From Flavobacterium sp. PMTSA4 (GTDB lineage Bacteria; Bacteroidota; Bacteroidia; Flavobacteriales; Flavobacteriaceae), in contig NZ_CP134890.1 in the NCBI RefSeq assembly GCF_032098525.1, positions 124,001-188,000 on the forward strand: 64,000 bases of DNA, read 5' to 3'. The notes under the pieces were generated by a model. That model did not search any database. It was not told the origin of the DNA and saw only the letters and a list, made by a program, of their open reading frames with translations. A program made the translations under genes and the position numbers. Below, piece by piece: positions 36,904 through 44,179 of this stretch (position 1 is its first letter; each line of letters starts with the position of its first letter).

Positions 36904-37842
36904 GTGCTAAACAGAAGACATATTCGACTAAAAGTGATGCAATCTATTTATGCAATGCATCAAAAAAAATCAGACGATATTGAAAAAGAAGAAAAGTTTC
37001 TTTATAATAGTATCGACAATATATTGGATTTGTATCTAATTATGATTTCGGCACTAATAGAAATTCAAAAAAAAGAAATTCAATTTCTTGAAACTTCCAG
37101 CAAAAAACATCTTGCAACTCCAGAAGAAAAAAATCCTAACAAAAAGTTTGTAAACAACGCTTTGTTGAATCAATTGTCTGAAAGTAATACGATTAGTATT
37201 GCGCTTAAAAACAGAAAAATTGACAATTGGGAAAAAAATGATGATTATATTATCATTTTATTAAACGAAGTTAAAAAGAGTTTGTTGTATCAAAAATACA
37301 TGCTTCAAAAAACTACTTCATACGAAGACGATAAGCAATTTATAGTTGATTTATTTACTGAAGTTATTGCGCCAAACGAAAAATTATATGAATATCTTGA
37401 AGATCATAAACTAACTTGGATTGACGATATTCCTGTTGTAAATACTCAAATTTTAAAACAGTTAAAACACATTGAAGAAGGCGAAGATTTTAAAGTTTCA
37501 AAGCTTTACAAAGATGAAGAAGATAAAGAGTTTGTGAGTAATCTGTTTAGAAAAACAGTTTTGAACGAAGCTGAGTTCTCCAAGGAATATGAAGACAAAA
37601 CACCAAATTGGGATACAGAACGTATAGCCGAAATAGATACAATTATTCTAAAAATGGCAATATGCGAATTTTTAAAATTCCCTTCAATTCCAGTTAAAGT
37701 AAGCATTAACGAATATCTAGAAATTGCAAAAGAATATTCTACTCCTAAAAGTAGTATTTTCATCAACGGAATTTTAGATAATTTGGTTAAAGAATTTAAC
37801 ATGGAAAATAAAATCAAAAAAACAGGAAGAGGTTTGTTATAA
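36904..37842 (+). CDS. nusB: Transcription antitermination factor NusB, long Bacteroidota form
   Basis: 312 residues against about 140 in E. coli. The start is GTG (LNRRHIRLKVMQSIYA, the conserved NusB opening). The helical NusB core closes the protein (WDTERIAEIDTIILKMAICEFL, KVSINEYLEIAKEYSTPKSSIFINGILD), while about 150 residues are inserted between the first helix and the core, as is usual in this phylum. NusB binds boxA RNA with S10 (NusE) in rRNA antitermination. First gene of the nusB-DUF1573-yajC group. Confidence 0.94.
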   Translation: MLNRRHIRLKVMQSIYAMHQKKSDDIEKEEKFLYNSIDNILDLYLIMISALIEIQKKEIQFLETSSKKHLATPEEKNPNKKFVNNALLNQLSESNTISIALKNRKIDNWEKNDDYIIILLNEVKKSLLYQKYMLQKTTSYEDDKQFIVDLFTEVIAPNEKLYEYLEDHKLTWIDDIPVVNTQILKQLKHIEEGEDFKVSKLYKDEEDKEFVSNLFRKTVLNEAEFSKEYEDKTPNWDTERIAEIDTIILKMAICEFLKFPSIPVKVSINEYLEIAKEYSTPKSSIFINGILDNLVKEFNMENKIKKTGRGLL

Positions 37843-37854
37843 ATTTTAAATTAT

Positions 37855-38364
37855 ATGATTAAGAAAATTAATTTTATGTGTCTTGTAGCCATTTTGGCAT
37901 TGCAAGTTTCTTGTAAAAAAGAAGTTGGTCCTTCAGAGAATGATTCAAATCCAAGAATGGATGAGAAACATGGATTAATTAGACCAGAAGAAATCCAGAA
38001 AGAAGAACTTTCAAAACCAGTTGACGGTAAATATCCTGTAATGACTTTTGCAGAAACTGAATTTGATTTTGGTGAAATTAATCAAGGAGATAAAGTTGAT
38101 CATATTTTTTCGTTTAAAAATACAGGAGAAGCTGATTTGATAATAACTCATGCTCAAGCATCATGTGGTTGTACTGTGCCAGAATATCCAAAAGAAGCAA
38201 TTAAGCCAGGAGAAAGCGGAAAAATAAAAGTAACATTTAATTCAGCTGGAAAAAGTGGCCAAACTATGAAGACTATTACAATATCTTGTAATACAGAATC
38301 TAGAAATGAATTACTAAAAATAAAAACCTTTATAAATGTTCCGAATAAGGAGCAAAAAAAATAA
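37855..38364 (+). CDS. DUF1573 lipoprotein
   Basis: 169 residues. Lipoprotein signal ending LQVSCKK (Cys20-21 region), a linker with conserved-looking RPEEIQKEEL, then an Ig-like DUF1573 domain: FDFGEINQGDKVDHIFSFKNTGEADLIITHAQASCGCTVPEYP, with the CGC motif, and GKIKVTFNSAGKSGQ. Exported and membrane bound; function unknown. Located 12 bases after nusB and 5 before yajC, an order widely kept in Bacteroidota. Confidence 0.92.
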   Translation: MIKKINFMCLVAILALQVSCKKEVGPSENDSNPRMDEKHGLIRPEEIQKEELSKPVDGKYPVMTFAETEFDFGEINQGDKVDHIFSFKNTGEADLIITHAQASCGCTVPEYPKEAIKPGESGKIKVTFNSAGKSGQTMKTITISCNTESRNELLKIKTFINVPNKEQKK

Positions 38365-38369
38365 TTACT

Positions 38370-38645
38370 ATGGGAAATTTAAATCAGTTTTTACCTTTTT
38401 TATTAATGTTCGTGGTTATCTATTTCTTTATGATTAGACCACAACAAAAGAAAATTAAACAAGAAAAAGAGTTTGATGCGTCGTTAAAAGTAGGTGATAA
38501 AATAATTACTAAAAGTGGTTTTCACGGAAAAATAGTTGAGTTAACTGATTCTTCAGCAGTTATGGAAACTATGTCAGGAAAGTTAAAGATTGAGCGTTCT
38601 GCAATTTCTTTAGAATTAACTGCTGCTTTGAACAAAAAAGCATAA
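38370..38645 (+). CDS. yajC: Preprotein translocase subunit YajC
   Basis: 91 residues. A single membrane helix (FLPFLLMFVVIYFFMIRPQQKK) with the RPQQKKIK boundary, then the small beta domain GDKIITKSGFHGKIVELTD. YajC is an accessory of SecYEG with SecDF. Third gene of the nusB group. Confidence 0.95.
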   Translation: MGNLNQFLPFLLMFVVIYFFMIRPQQKKIKQEKEFDASLKVGDKIITKSGFHGKIVELTDSSAVMETMSGKLKIERSAISLELTAALNKKA

Positions 38646-38661
38646 TTAATATTTGATTAAT

Positions 38662-38695
38662 AAAAAAAGTCCTTTCATTTGAAAGGACTTTTTTT
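38662..38695. terminator. Bidirectional terminator after yajC
   Basis: AAAAAAAGTCCTTTC and GAAAGGACTTTTTTT with a four-base loop; it ends at the stop of the convergent minus-strand gene. Confidence 0.92.
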
Positions 38696-39269
38696 ATCGG
38701 TATTTATCATTCAAACCTCTGTTTTCTAAAATCATTGGTTTTATTTTTTCAAAACGAGTTATTTTTGTTTTTTCTTGTTTTGCAGTTGCCATATATTCCC
38801 AAAATTCTTTTTGCTTATATGGTGTGAATTTAAGAAAAGCTTCGTTTAGTAATGAATTATTATTCAATTCATTCTCAAAAAAATCACATTTCATTGCTTC
38901 CTTTTTCTCGGGTTTTATTGAAAGTCCTTTTTTCTCGTTTTCTATGGCTTCATTAATGTACTGAAGAATCAATTTTTCATTAATTTCAGAAGCAGATGTT
39001 AAACGCCATTGGCGTAAACCTTTAGTAACGCCTTCATTGGCATTAATCAAAACTTTGGATTCATCTTTTAAGAAAACACCATTCCAAAACCAAATAGTAA
39101 AATAGTTTTTGAAACCTGCAATTCCTAAAACATTTTTGTTGTTTAACGTATAAACTTCACCACCCCATTTATTGGTTTCCACCAACTCAGTTTTATGGAT
39201 AATTTCCCGAAGTTTACCCAATTCTTCAGCCCATTGATTGGTTTTATCCCAAGTTTTCCTTTCTTCCAT
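38694..39269 (-). CDS. YdeI/OmpD-associated (OmdA) family protein with DUF1801 domain
   Basis: About 191 residues when started at MEERKTWDKT (39269). An upstream in-frame start at 39356 would overlap pepT and add a lysine-rich head that is just the pepT tail in another frame, so it is rejected. The first part is a DUF1801 fold (NKWGGEVYTLNNKNVLGIAGFKNYFTIWF) and the C-terminal part matches the OmdA region (FLKFTPYKQKEFWEYMATAKQEKTKITRFEKIKPMI). Cytoplasmic; biochemical role unknown. Ten bases downstream of pepT. Confidence 0.85.
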   Translation of the reverse strand: MEERKTWDKTNQWAEELGKLREIIHKTELVETNKWGGEVYTLNNKNVLGIAGFKNYFTIWFWNGVFLKDESKVLINANEGVTKGLRQWRLTSASEINEKLILQYINEAIENEKKGLSIKPEKKEAMKCDFFENELNNNSLLNEAFLKFTPYKQKEFWEYMATAKQEKTKITRFEKIKPMILENRGLNDKYR

Positions 39270-39279
39270 TGTTGAAAAA

Positions 39280-40569
39280 TTACTTTTTCTTTTTTCCTTT
39301 TTTTTCTTTTTTCTTTTCAGTTTTAGAAAAATCAGTTGTAGCAGTAAGTTCGGCAATTTTCACAATTACATCTACTGCTTTTTGCATACTTTCTACAGGA
39401 ACATATTCGTATTTTCCGTGAAAATTATGTCCGCCAGCAAAGATGTTCGGACAAGGCAAACCCATGTATGAAAGACGACAACCATCAGTTCCGCCACGTA
39501 TAGGTTTAATTATTGGTTTAATTCCTAAGTTTTTCATTGCTTTTTCGGCCAAATCAACAATAAACATTACTGGAACTACTTTTTCCTTCATGTTATAATA
39601 TTGATCTTTGATTTCGCAAATCACAATGTCTTCGCCAAATTGTTTTTCAAACTGCTTATTGATTTTTTTACATATTTTATGAACTAATTCTTTACGCTTG
39701 ATGAATTTTTTCATATCATGGTCACGAATAATTAATTCCAATTTGGTTTCTTCAATGCTTCCTTGAATATCTGTAACATGAAAAAATCCTTCATAACCTT
39801 TTGTTTCTTGAGGAATTTCATTTTTTGGTAATTCATTAATGAAATCATTAGCAATCAACATCGAATTAATCATTTTCCCTTTTGCGTAACCAGGATGAAC
39901 ACTTTTTCCTTTGAATGTAATTTTTACGCCTGCAGCATTAAAGTTTTCATATTCTAATTCACCAATTTGACTTCCATCCATAGTGTAAGCCCAATCGGCA
40001 CCAAATTTTTTCACATCAAATAAATCGGCACCACGACCAATTTCTTCATCAGGTGTAAAGCAAACTCTAATTTTTCCGTGCTTAATTTCTGGATTCTGGA
40101 TTAAATATTCCATTGCAGTGACAATTTCTGTAATTCCAGCTTTGTCATCTGCGCCAAGTAGCGTTAAACCATTAGTAGTAATTAAAGTTTGACCTTTGTA
40201 TTGCAACAAATCTTTGAAATAATTTGGAGAAAGTATGATTTTTTCTTTTTTATTTAAAACAATATCGCCACCATCATAATTTTTTACAATTTGTGGTTTT
40301 ACATCTTTTCCGGTAAAATCTGGCGTTGTGTCAAAATGAGAGACAAAACCAATAGTTGGTACTTTTTCTTTAACATTTGAAGGTAATGTTGCCATTACAT
40401 AACTGTGTTTGTCAATTGTAACCTCTTTCAATCCAATAGATTTTAGTTCTTCAACTAATTTATTGGCAAGATTCCATTGTTTTTCAGTACTTGGAGTTGT
40501 TGTTGAATTCGGGTCAGATTCTGTGTCAATAGTTACATAACTAATAAAACGGTCTATAATATGTTGCAT
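39280..40569 (-). CDS. pepT: Peptidase T (tripeptide aminopeptidase)
   Basis: About 429 residues from MQHIIDRFISYV (40569), with another Met six codons upstream. M20B metallopeptidase ligands are present: HFDTTPD, LGADDKAG, PDEEIGRGAD and the C-terminal AGGHNFHGKYE. Removes N-terminal residues from tripeptides in the cytoplasm. The C terminus carries an extra lysine-rich tail (KTEKKKEKKGKKKK) that is not part of the catalytic fold. Confidence 0.95.
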   Translation of the reverse strand: MQHIIDRFISYVTIDTESDPNSTTTPSTEKQWNLANKLVEELKSIGLKEVTIDKHSYVMATLPSNVKEKVPTIGFVSHFDTTPDFTGKDVKPQIVKNYDGGDIVLNKKEKIILSPNYFKDLLQYKGQTLITTNGLTLLGADDKAGITEIVTAMEYLIQNPEIKHGKIRVCFTPDEEIGRGADLFDVKKFGADWAYTMDGSQIGELEYENFNAAGVKITFKGKSVHPGYAKGKMINSMLIANDFINELPKNEIPQETKGYEGFFHVTDIQGSIEETKLELIIRDHDMKKFIKRKELVHKICKKINKQFEKQFGEDIVICEIKDQYYNMKEKVVPVMFIVDLAEKAMKNLGIKPIIKPIRGGTDGCRLSYMGLPCPNIFAGGHNFHGKYEYVPVESMQKAVDVIVKIAELTATTDFSKTEKKKEKKGKKKK

Positions 40570-40622
40570 GAAAGTTATTTTTTTCAAAGATACTAATTCA
40601 AAAAAAACAAATTCAAAATTCT

Positions 40623-41093
40623 TTACATAGGTTTCGGATTAATTTCTTTGGTAGATATCGCAGAAACTTTGTCCTCTTTATTTATGGTAACATACAATTC
40701 TCGCTTGTATAATTTTTTTTGATAAGAAATCATGTATCTGAAAACATGCTCTTCGGTCACAGGATTAAAAGTTATTTCTATTAAATCCAAACCAAGATAC
40801 TTTCCGTTTCTCATGTTTATCTTTTTGCAAGTAGCCGAAATGCGTTCTGGAGTTGCATTATCAATGACTTTTTGAGTGGCTTCGTTTGGACTAAAAACTT
40901 TAAATTTTGAAGTGTTACAAGTTTCTAAAAGACGATTGCCTAAATCAAAAGCTCTGTCTTTTTTAATTGATTCAACTTCACTTGGAGAAACGGTTTTTAT
41001 AGCTTTTGAATCAAAAGAATCTGAAGTTGCTTTTTTTGATTTACACGAAGCGATAAACAATAAGACTAAACAAAAAACAAATATTTTTTTCAT
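40623..41093 (-). CDS. Lipoprotein of unknown function
   Basis: About 156 residues from MKKIFVFCLVLL (41093; a second Met lies two codons upstream). Lipobox IASCKSKK. The mature part contains two cysteines (LLETCNTS, SATCKKIN) that may form a disulphide and ends with beta strands (LIEITFNPVTEEHVFRYMISY). I do not recognise a family. It lies 53 bases upstream of pepT on the same strand. Confidence 0.75.
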   Translation of the reverse strand: MKKIFVFCLVLLFIASCKSKKATSDSFDSKAIKTVSPSEVESIKKDRAFDLGNRLLETCNTSKFKVFSPNEATQKVIDNATPERISATCKKINMRNGKYLGLDLIEITFNPVTEEHVFRYMISYQKKLYKRELYVTINKEDKVSAISTKEINPKPM

Positions 41094-41231
41094 GAGCATG
41101 GTTTATTTTAAAACGAAATAAATAGGTTTTTAGTATAGAAAATTTTCAATTAACATTACTGTTGTTAATGTTTTTCTGTTTTATTTCATTAAAAATCACT
41201 ATCTTACAAAAATAACTTAAAATTTGAAATC

Positions 41232-41531
41232 ATGAAAGAGAGTAATTTGGAAAGTATTCAGAGTCATTATAACAAATTGGAAGACATAAAGAATTCCTAT
41301 GAAAGTTTGATGCAAAAAATTGGTCAGTTACAAGTAGATTTATTTAACAAACCAGACAGAGATTTAGAGAAATTCCTTGGAACACTTAATGGTAAATTAA
41401 GTCAGGTAAACCAAGATTTAGTTGATAAAACGCATGAATATTATAATGAAAAACTCTTGCCAGCTCAGGGATTAGAAGCGAGGAATTCGGCAGAAGAAGA
41501 TGCTGAAGTTTCTGAAGAACAAAATAGATAA
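41232..41531 (+). CDS. Small coiled-coil protein of unknown function
   Basis: 99 residues, without signal peptide or membrane helix. Predicted all helical, with heptad-like hydrophobics (LESIQSHYNKLEDIKNSYESL, LEKFLGTLNGKLSQVNQDL) and an acidic C terminus (NSAEEDAEVSEEQNR). Not recognised. Monocistronic between a plain leader and a terminator. Confidence 0.7.
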   Translation: MKESNLESIQSHYNKLEDIKNSYESLMQKIGQLQVDLFNKPDRDLEKFLGTLNGKLSQVNQDLVDKTHEYYNEKLLPAQGLEARNSAEEDAEVSEEQNR

Positions 41532-41550
41532 TTCATTTTACGTATTAAAA

Positions 41551-41583
41551 AAAAGCCAAAGTACTTTTAGTGCTTTGGCTTTT
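41551..41583. terminator. Terminator
   Basis: AAAAGCCAAAGTAC (41551-41564) with GTGCTTTGGCTTTT (41570-41583), one wobble, flanked by A and T runs; it lies between the convergent coiled-coil and E1 genes. Confidence 0.9.
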
Positions 41584-41603
41584 GTATTTTGGTTCAAATT
41601 TGT

Positions 41604-44009
41604 TTAGTATAAGCTCGGATAATCACTCGGATTAACTTCTTGCATAATCGAGTAGATTTTTTCAAAAATATCCTCAGCAGATGGTTTTGAAAAATAATCT
41701 CCATCGGTACCATAAGCTGGACGATGCGGTTGTGCAGCTAATGTTTGCGGTTGACTGTCTAGAAGTAAATATCCTTTTTGAACTTCGAGAATTTGTTGTA
41801 AAATATAAGCACTTGCACCTCCAGGAACATCTTCGTCAACAACTAAAAGTCTGTTGGTTTTTTCTAAACTTTTTGCGCAATCATGATTTATGTCAAAAGG
41901 CAACAAAGATTGTGCATCGATAATTTCTACATCTATGCCAAAATTCAATAATTCTGCAGCAGCTTGTTCTACAATTCTCAATGTTGAACCATAAGAAACA
42001 ACAGTAATGTCACTTCCAGATTTAACCGTTTCTACAACACCAATTGGAGTTTTAAATTCACCCAAATTGGTTGGCATTTTTTCTTTTAAACGATAACCAT
42101 TTAAACATTCAATTACCAACGCAGGTTCGTCTGTTTCCAATAAAGTATTATAAAAACCTGCTGCTTTGGTCATGTTTCTTGGAACTAAAACATGAATACC
42201 ACGAACAGCATTAATAATCATTCCCATTGGTGAACCTGAATGCCAAATTCCTTCTAACCTGTGACCACGCGTTCTAATAATTAATGGCGCTTTCTGTCTC
42301 CCAGCAGTTCTATATTGTAAGGTTGCTAAATCATCACTCATGATTTGAATGGCGTAAAGCAAATAGTCTAAATACTGTATTTCTGCAATTGGACGCAAAC
42401 CACGCATAGCTAATCCAATTCCTTGTCCAAGAATTGTAGCTTCACGAATACCTACGTCGGCAACACGAAGTTCACCATATTTCTCTTGCATTCCTTCTAA
42501 ACCTTGGTTTACATCACCAATATTTCCTGAATCTTCTCCAAAAATTAAAGTTTCAGGATATTTAGAAAAAATAGCATCAAAATTATCTCTTAAAACCAAA
42601 CGCGCATCAACTTCTTCAGACGATTCATTATAGTTTGGTAAAACTTCTTTTGAAGTTAAAACATTTGAATTTGATTGTGAAAATAGGTGCGAACTAAATT
42701 TTGGCTGAATTTTTTCAGTATAATTTTTAATCCAATTGGCTAATGTTTGTTGTCCATTTTCTCCTGCAACTAAACGCAGCGTTTTTCTAGCAGTTACTAA
42801 TAAATCTTTTCGAATAGGTTCTTTTATTGCAGCTAAATCATTAGCATTTTTTTGAATAAATACTTGATTTGGACTTGAATTTGCAATTGAATTTAATAAA
42901 GTTACTAATTCATTTTGCTCAGCTTTCATAGGAGCAACAAAGGCATTCCAAGCTGCTTTTTTTCCTTCTAAAACTAAGTTTTTTGAAATTTCATCGATAG
43001 AATCTAATTCAATTTCGGTTGCAATATTATTTTTCAATAACCAATTACGCATTTGAGCCAAACAGTCAAATTCTGTTTCCCAAGCCAATCGTTCTGCATT
43101 TTTATAACGCTCATGCGAACCCGAAGTTGAATGTCCTTGCGGTTGAGTTAGTTGTTGAACATGAATAATTACAGGAACATGTTCTTCTCTCGCAATAGCA
43201 GAAGCTTTTTGATACGTTTCTACTAATGAAGGATAATCCCAACCGTTTACTCTGAAAATTTCAAAACCATTATTTTCTGAATCTCTTTGAAAACCTTTTA
43301 ATATTTCTGAAATATTTTCCTTAGTTGTTTGATGACGTGCATGAACCGAAATACCATATTCATCATCCCAAACACTCATAACCATTGGAACTTGTAAAAC
43401 TCCAGCAGCATTTATGGTTTCAAAAAATAATCCTTCAGAAGTTGAAGCATTACCGATTGTTCCCCAAGCTACTTCGTTTCCTTTGTTAGAAAAATTAGTG
43501 AACTTTTCTAAATCTTTTACATTTCTGAATATTTTTGAAGCTTGTGCCAATCCCAATAAACGAGGCATTTGACCTGCTGTTGGAGAAATATCAGCACTTG
43601 AATTTTTTTGTTGCATCAGGTTTTTCCAGTTGCCATTTTCATCCAATGAATGTGTGGCAAAATGTCCACCCATTTGACGTCCAGCACTCATTGGGTCAAA
43701 ATTCAAATCGGTATGACCATATAAACCAGCAAAAAATTGTTCTACCGAAAGTTGACCAATTGCCATCATAAATGTTTGGTCACGATAATAACCCGAACGG
43801 AAATCACCATTCTGAAATGCTTTGGCTAAAGCTAATTGAGGAACTTCTTTTCCATCGCCAAAAATTCCAAACTTTGCTTTACCAGTTAGCACTTCTTTTC
43901 TACCTAATAAGCTGCATTCACGACTTATACGAGCAGTTTTATAATCATTTAGCACTTCGGCTTTGAAATCTTCAAACGTCATTTCGGTTTTTAATAGCGT
44001 TTCGGTCAT
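41604..44009 (-). CDS. 2-oxoacid dehydrogenase E1, fused alpha and beta subunits
   Basis: 801 residues. The first half corresponds to E1-alpha, the second to E1-beta (GEDSGNIGDVNQGLEGMQEKYG, DVGIREATILGQGIGLAM, QIMSDDLATLQYRTAG, VSYGSTLRIVEQAA, VVDEDVPGGASAYI). It would decarboxylate pyruvate or branched-chain 2-oxoacids with ThDP and pass the acyl group to an E2. The usual alpha-subunit ThDP/Mg motif (GDG then NN) appears here as GNASTSEG and WDDEYGIS. Neither E2 nor E3 is in the window. Its promoter is at 44033-44040. Confidence 0.9.
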   Translation of the reverse strand: MTETLLKTEMTFEDFKAEVLNDYKTARISRECSLLGRKEVLTGKAKFGIFGDGKEVPQLALAKAFQNGDFRSGYYRDQTFMMAIGQLSVEQFFAGLYGHTDLNFDPMSAGRQMGGHFATHSLDENGNWKNLMQQKNSSADISPTAGQMPRLLGLAQASKIFRNVKDLEKFTNFSNKGNEVAWGTIGNASTSEGLFFETINAAGVLQVPMVMSVWDDEYGISVHARHQTTKENISEILKGFQRDSENNGFEIFRVNGWDYPSLVETYQKASAIAREEHVPVIIHVQQLTQPQGHSTSGSHERYKNAERLAWETEFDCLAQMRNWLLKNNIATEIELDSIDEISKNLVLEGKKAAWNAFVAPMKAEQNELVTLLNSIANSSPNQVFIQKNANDLAAIKEPIRKDLLVTARKTLRLVAGENGQQTLANWIKNYTEKIQPKFSSHLFSQSNSNVLTSKEVLPNYNESSEEVDARLVLRDNFDAIFSKYPETLIFGEDSGNIGDVNQGLEGMQEKYGELRVADVGIREATILGQGIGLAMRGLRPIAEIQYLDYLLYAIQIMSDDLATLQYRTAGRQKAPLIIRTRGHRLEGIWHSGSPMGMIINAVRGIHVLVPRNMTKAAGFYNTLLETDEPALVIECLNGYRLKEKMPTNLGEFKTPIGVVETVKSGSDITVVSYGSTLRIVEQAAAELLNFGIDVEIIDAQSLLPFDINHDCAKSLEKTNRLLVVDEDVPGGASAYILQQILEVQKGYLLLDSQPQTLAAQPHRPAYGTDGDYFSKPSAEDIFEKIYSIMQEVNPSDYPSLY

Positions 44010-44032
44010 AGTCTAAAAAATATTTCGGAAGA

Positions 44033-44040
44033 CAAATTTA
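44033..44040 (-). promoter_or_regulatory. -7 box TAAATTTG upstream of the fused E1 gene
   Basis: Minus-strand TAAATTTG, 24 bases before the start codon, fits TAnnTTTG. No clear -33 TTG. The rest of the 170-base gap to 44180 is AT-rich without further structure. Confidence 0.55.
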
Positions 44041-44179
44041 ATTAAAAACTATCTAGTATTTGTTGCTATTACTAAATAATCGATGAAGTATAACTAATTT
44101 TCGGCTTAAATACCTCCAAATTATTAGAAAATAATCAGAAAACTATTTTAATGAATGATAATAGTTCAAAAAAATATGA

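Noticed and set aside
38694..39356. Longer start of the YdeI/OmdA-type gene
   Set aside because: The extra 29 residues are the lysine-rich pepT tail region read in another frame; Met at 39269 fits the family and leaves a 10-base gap.
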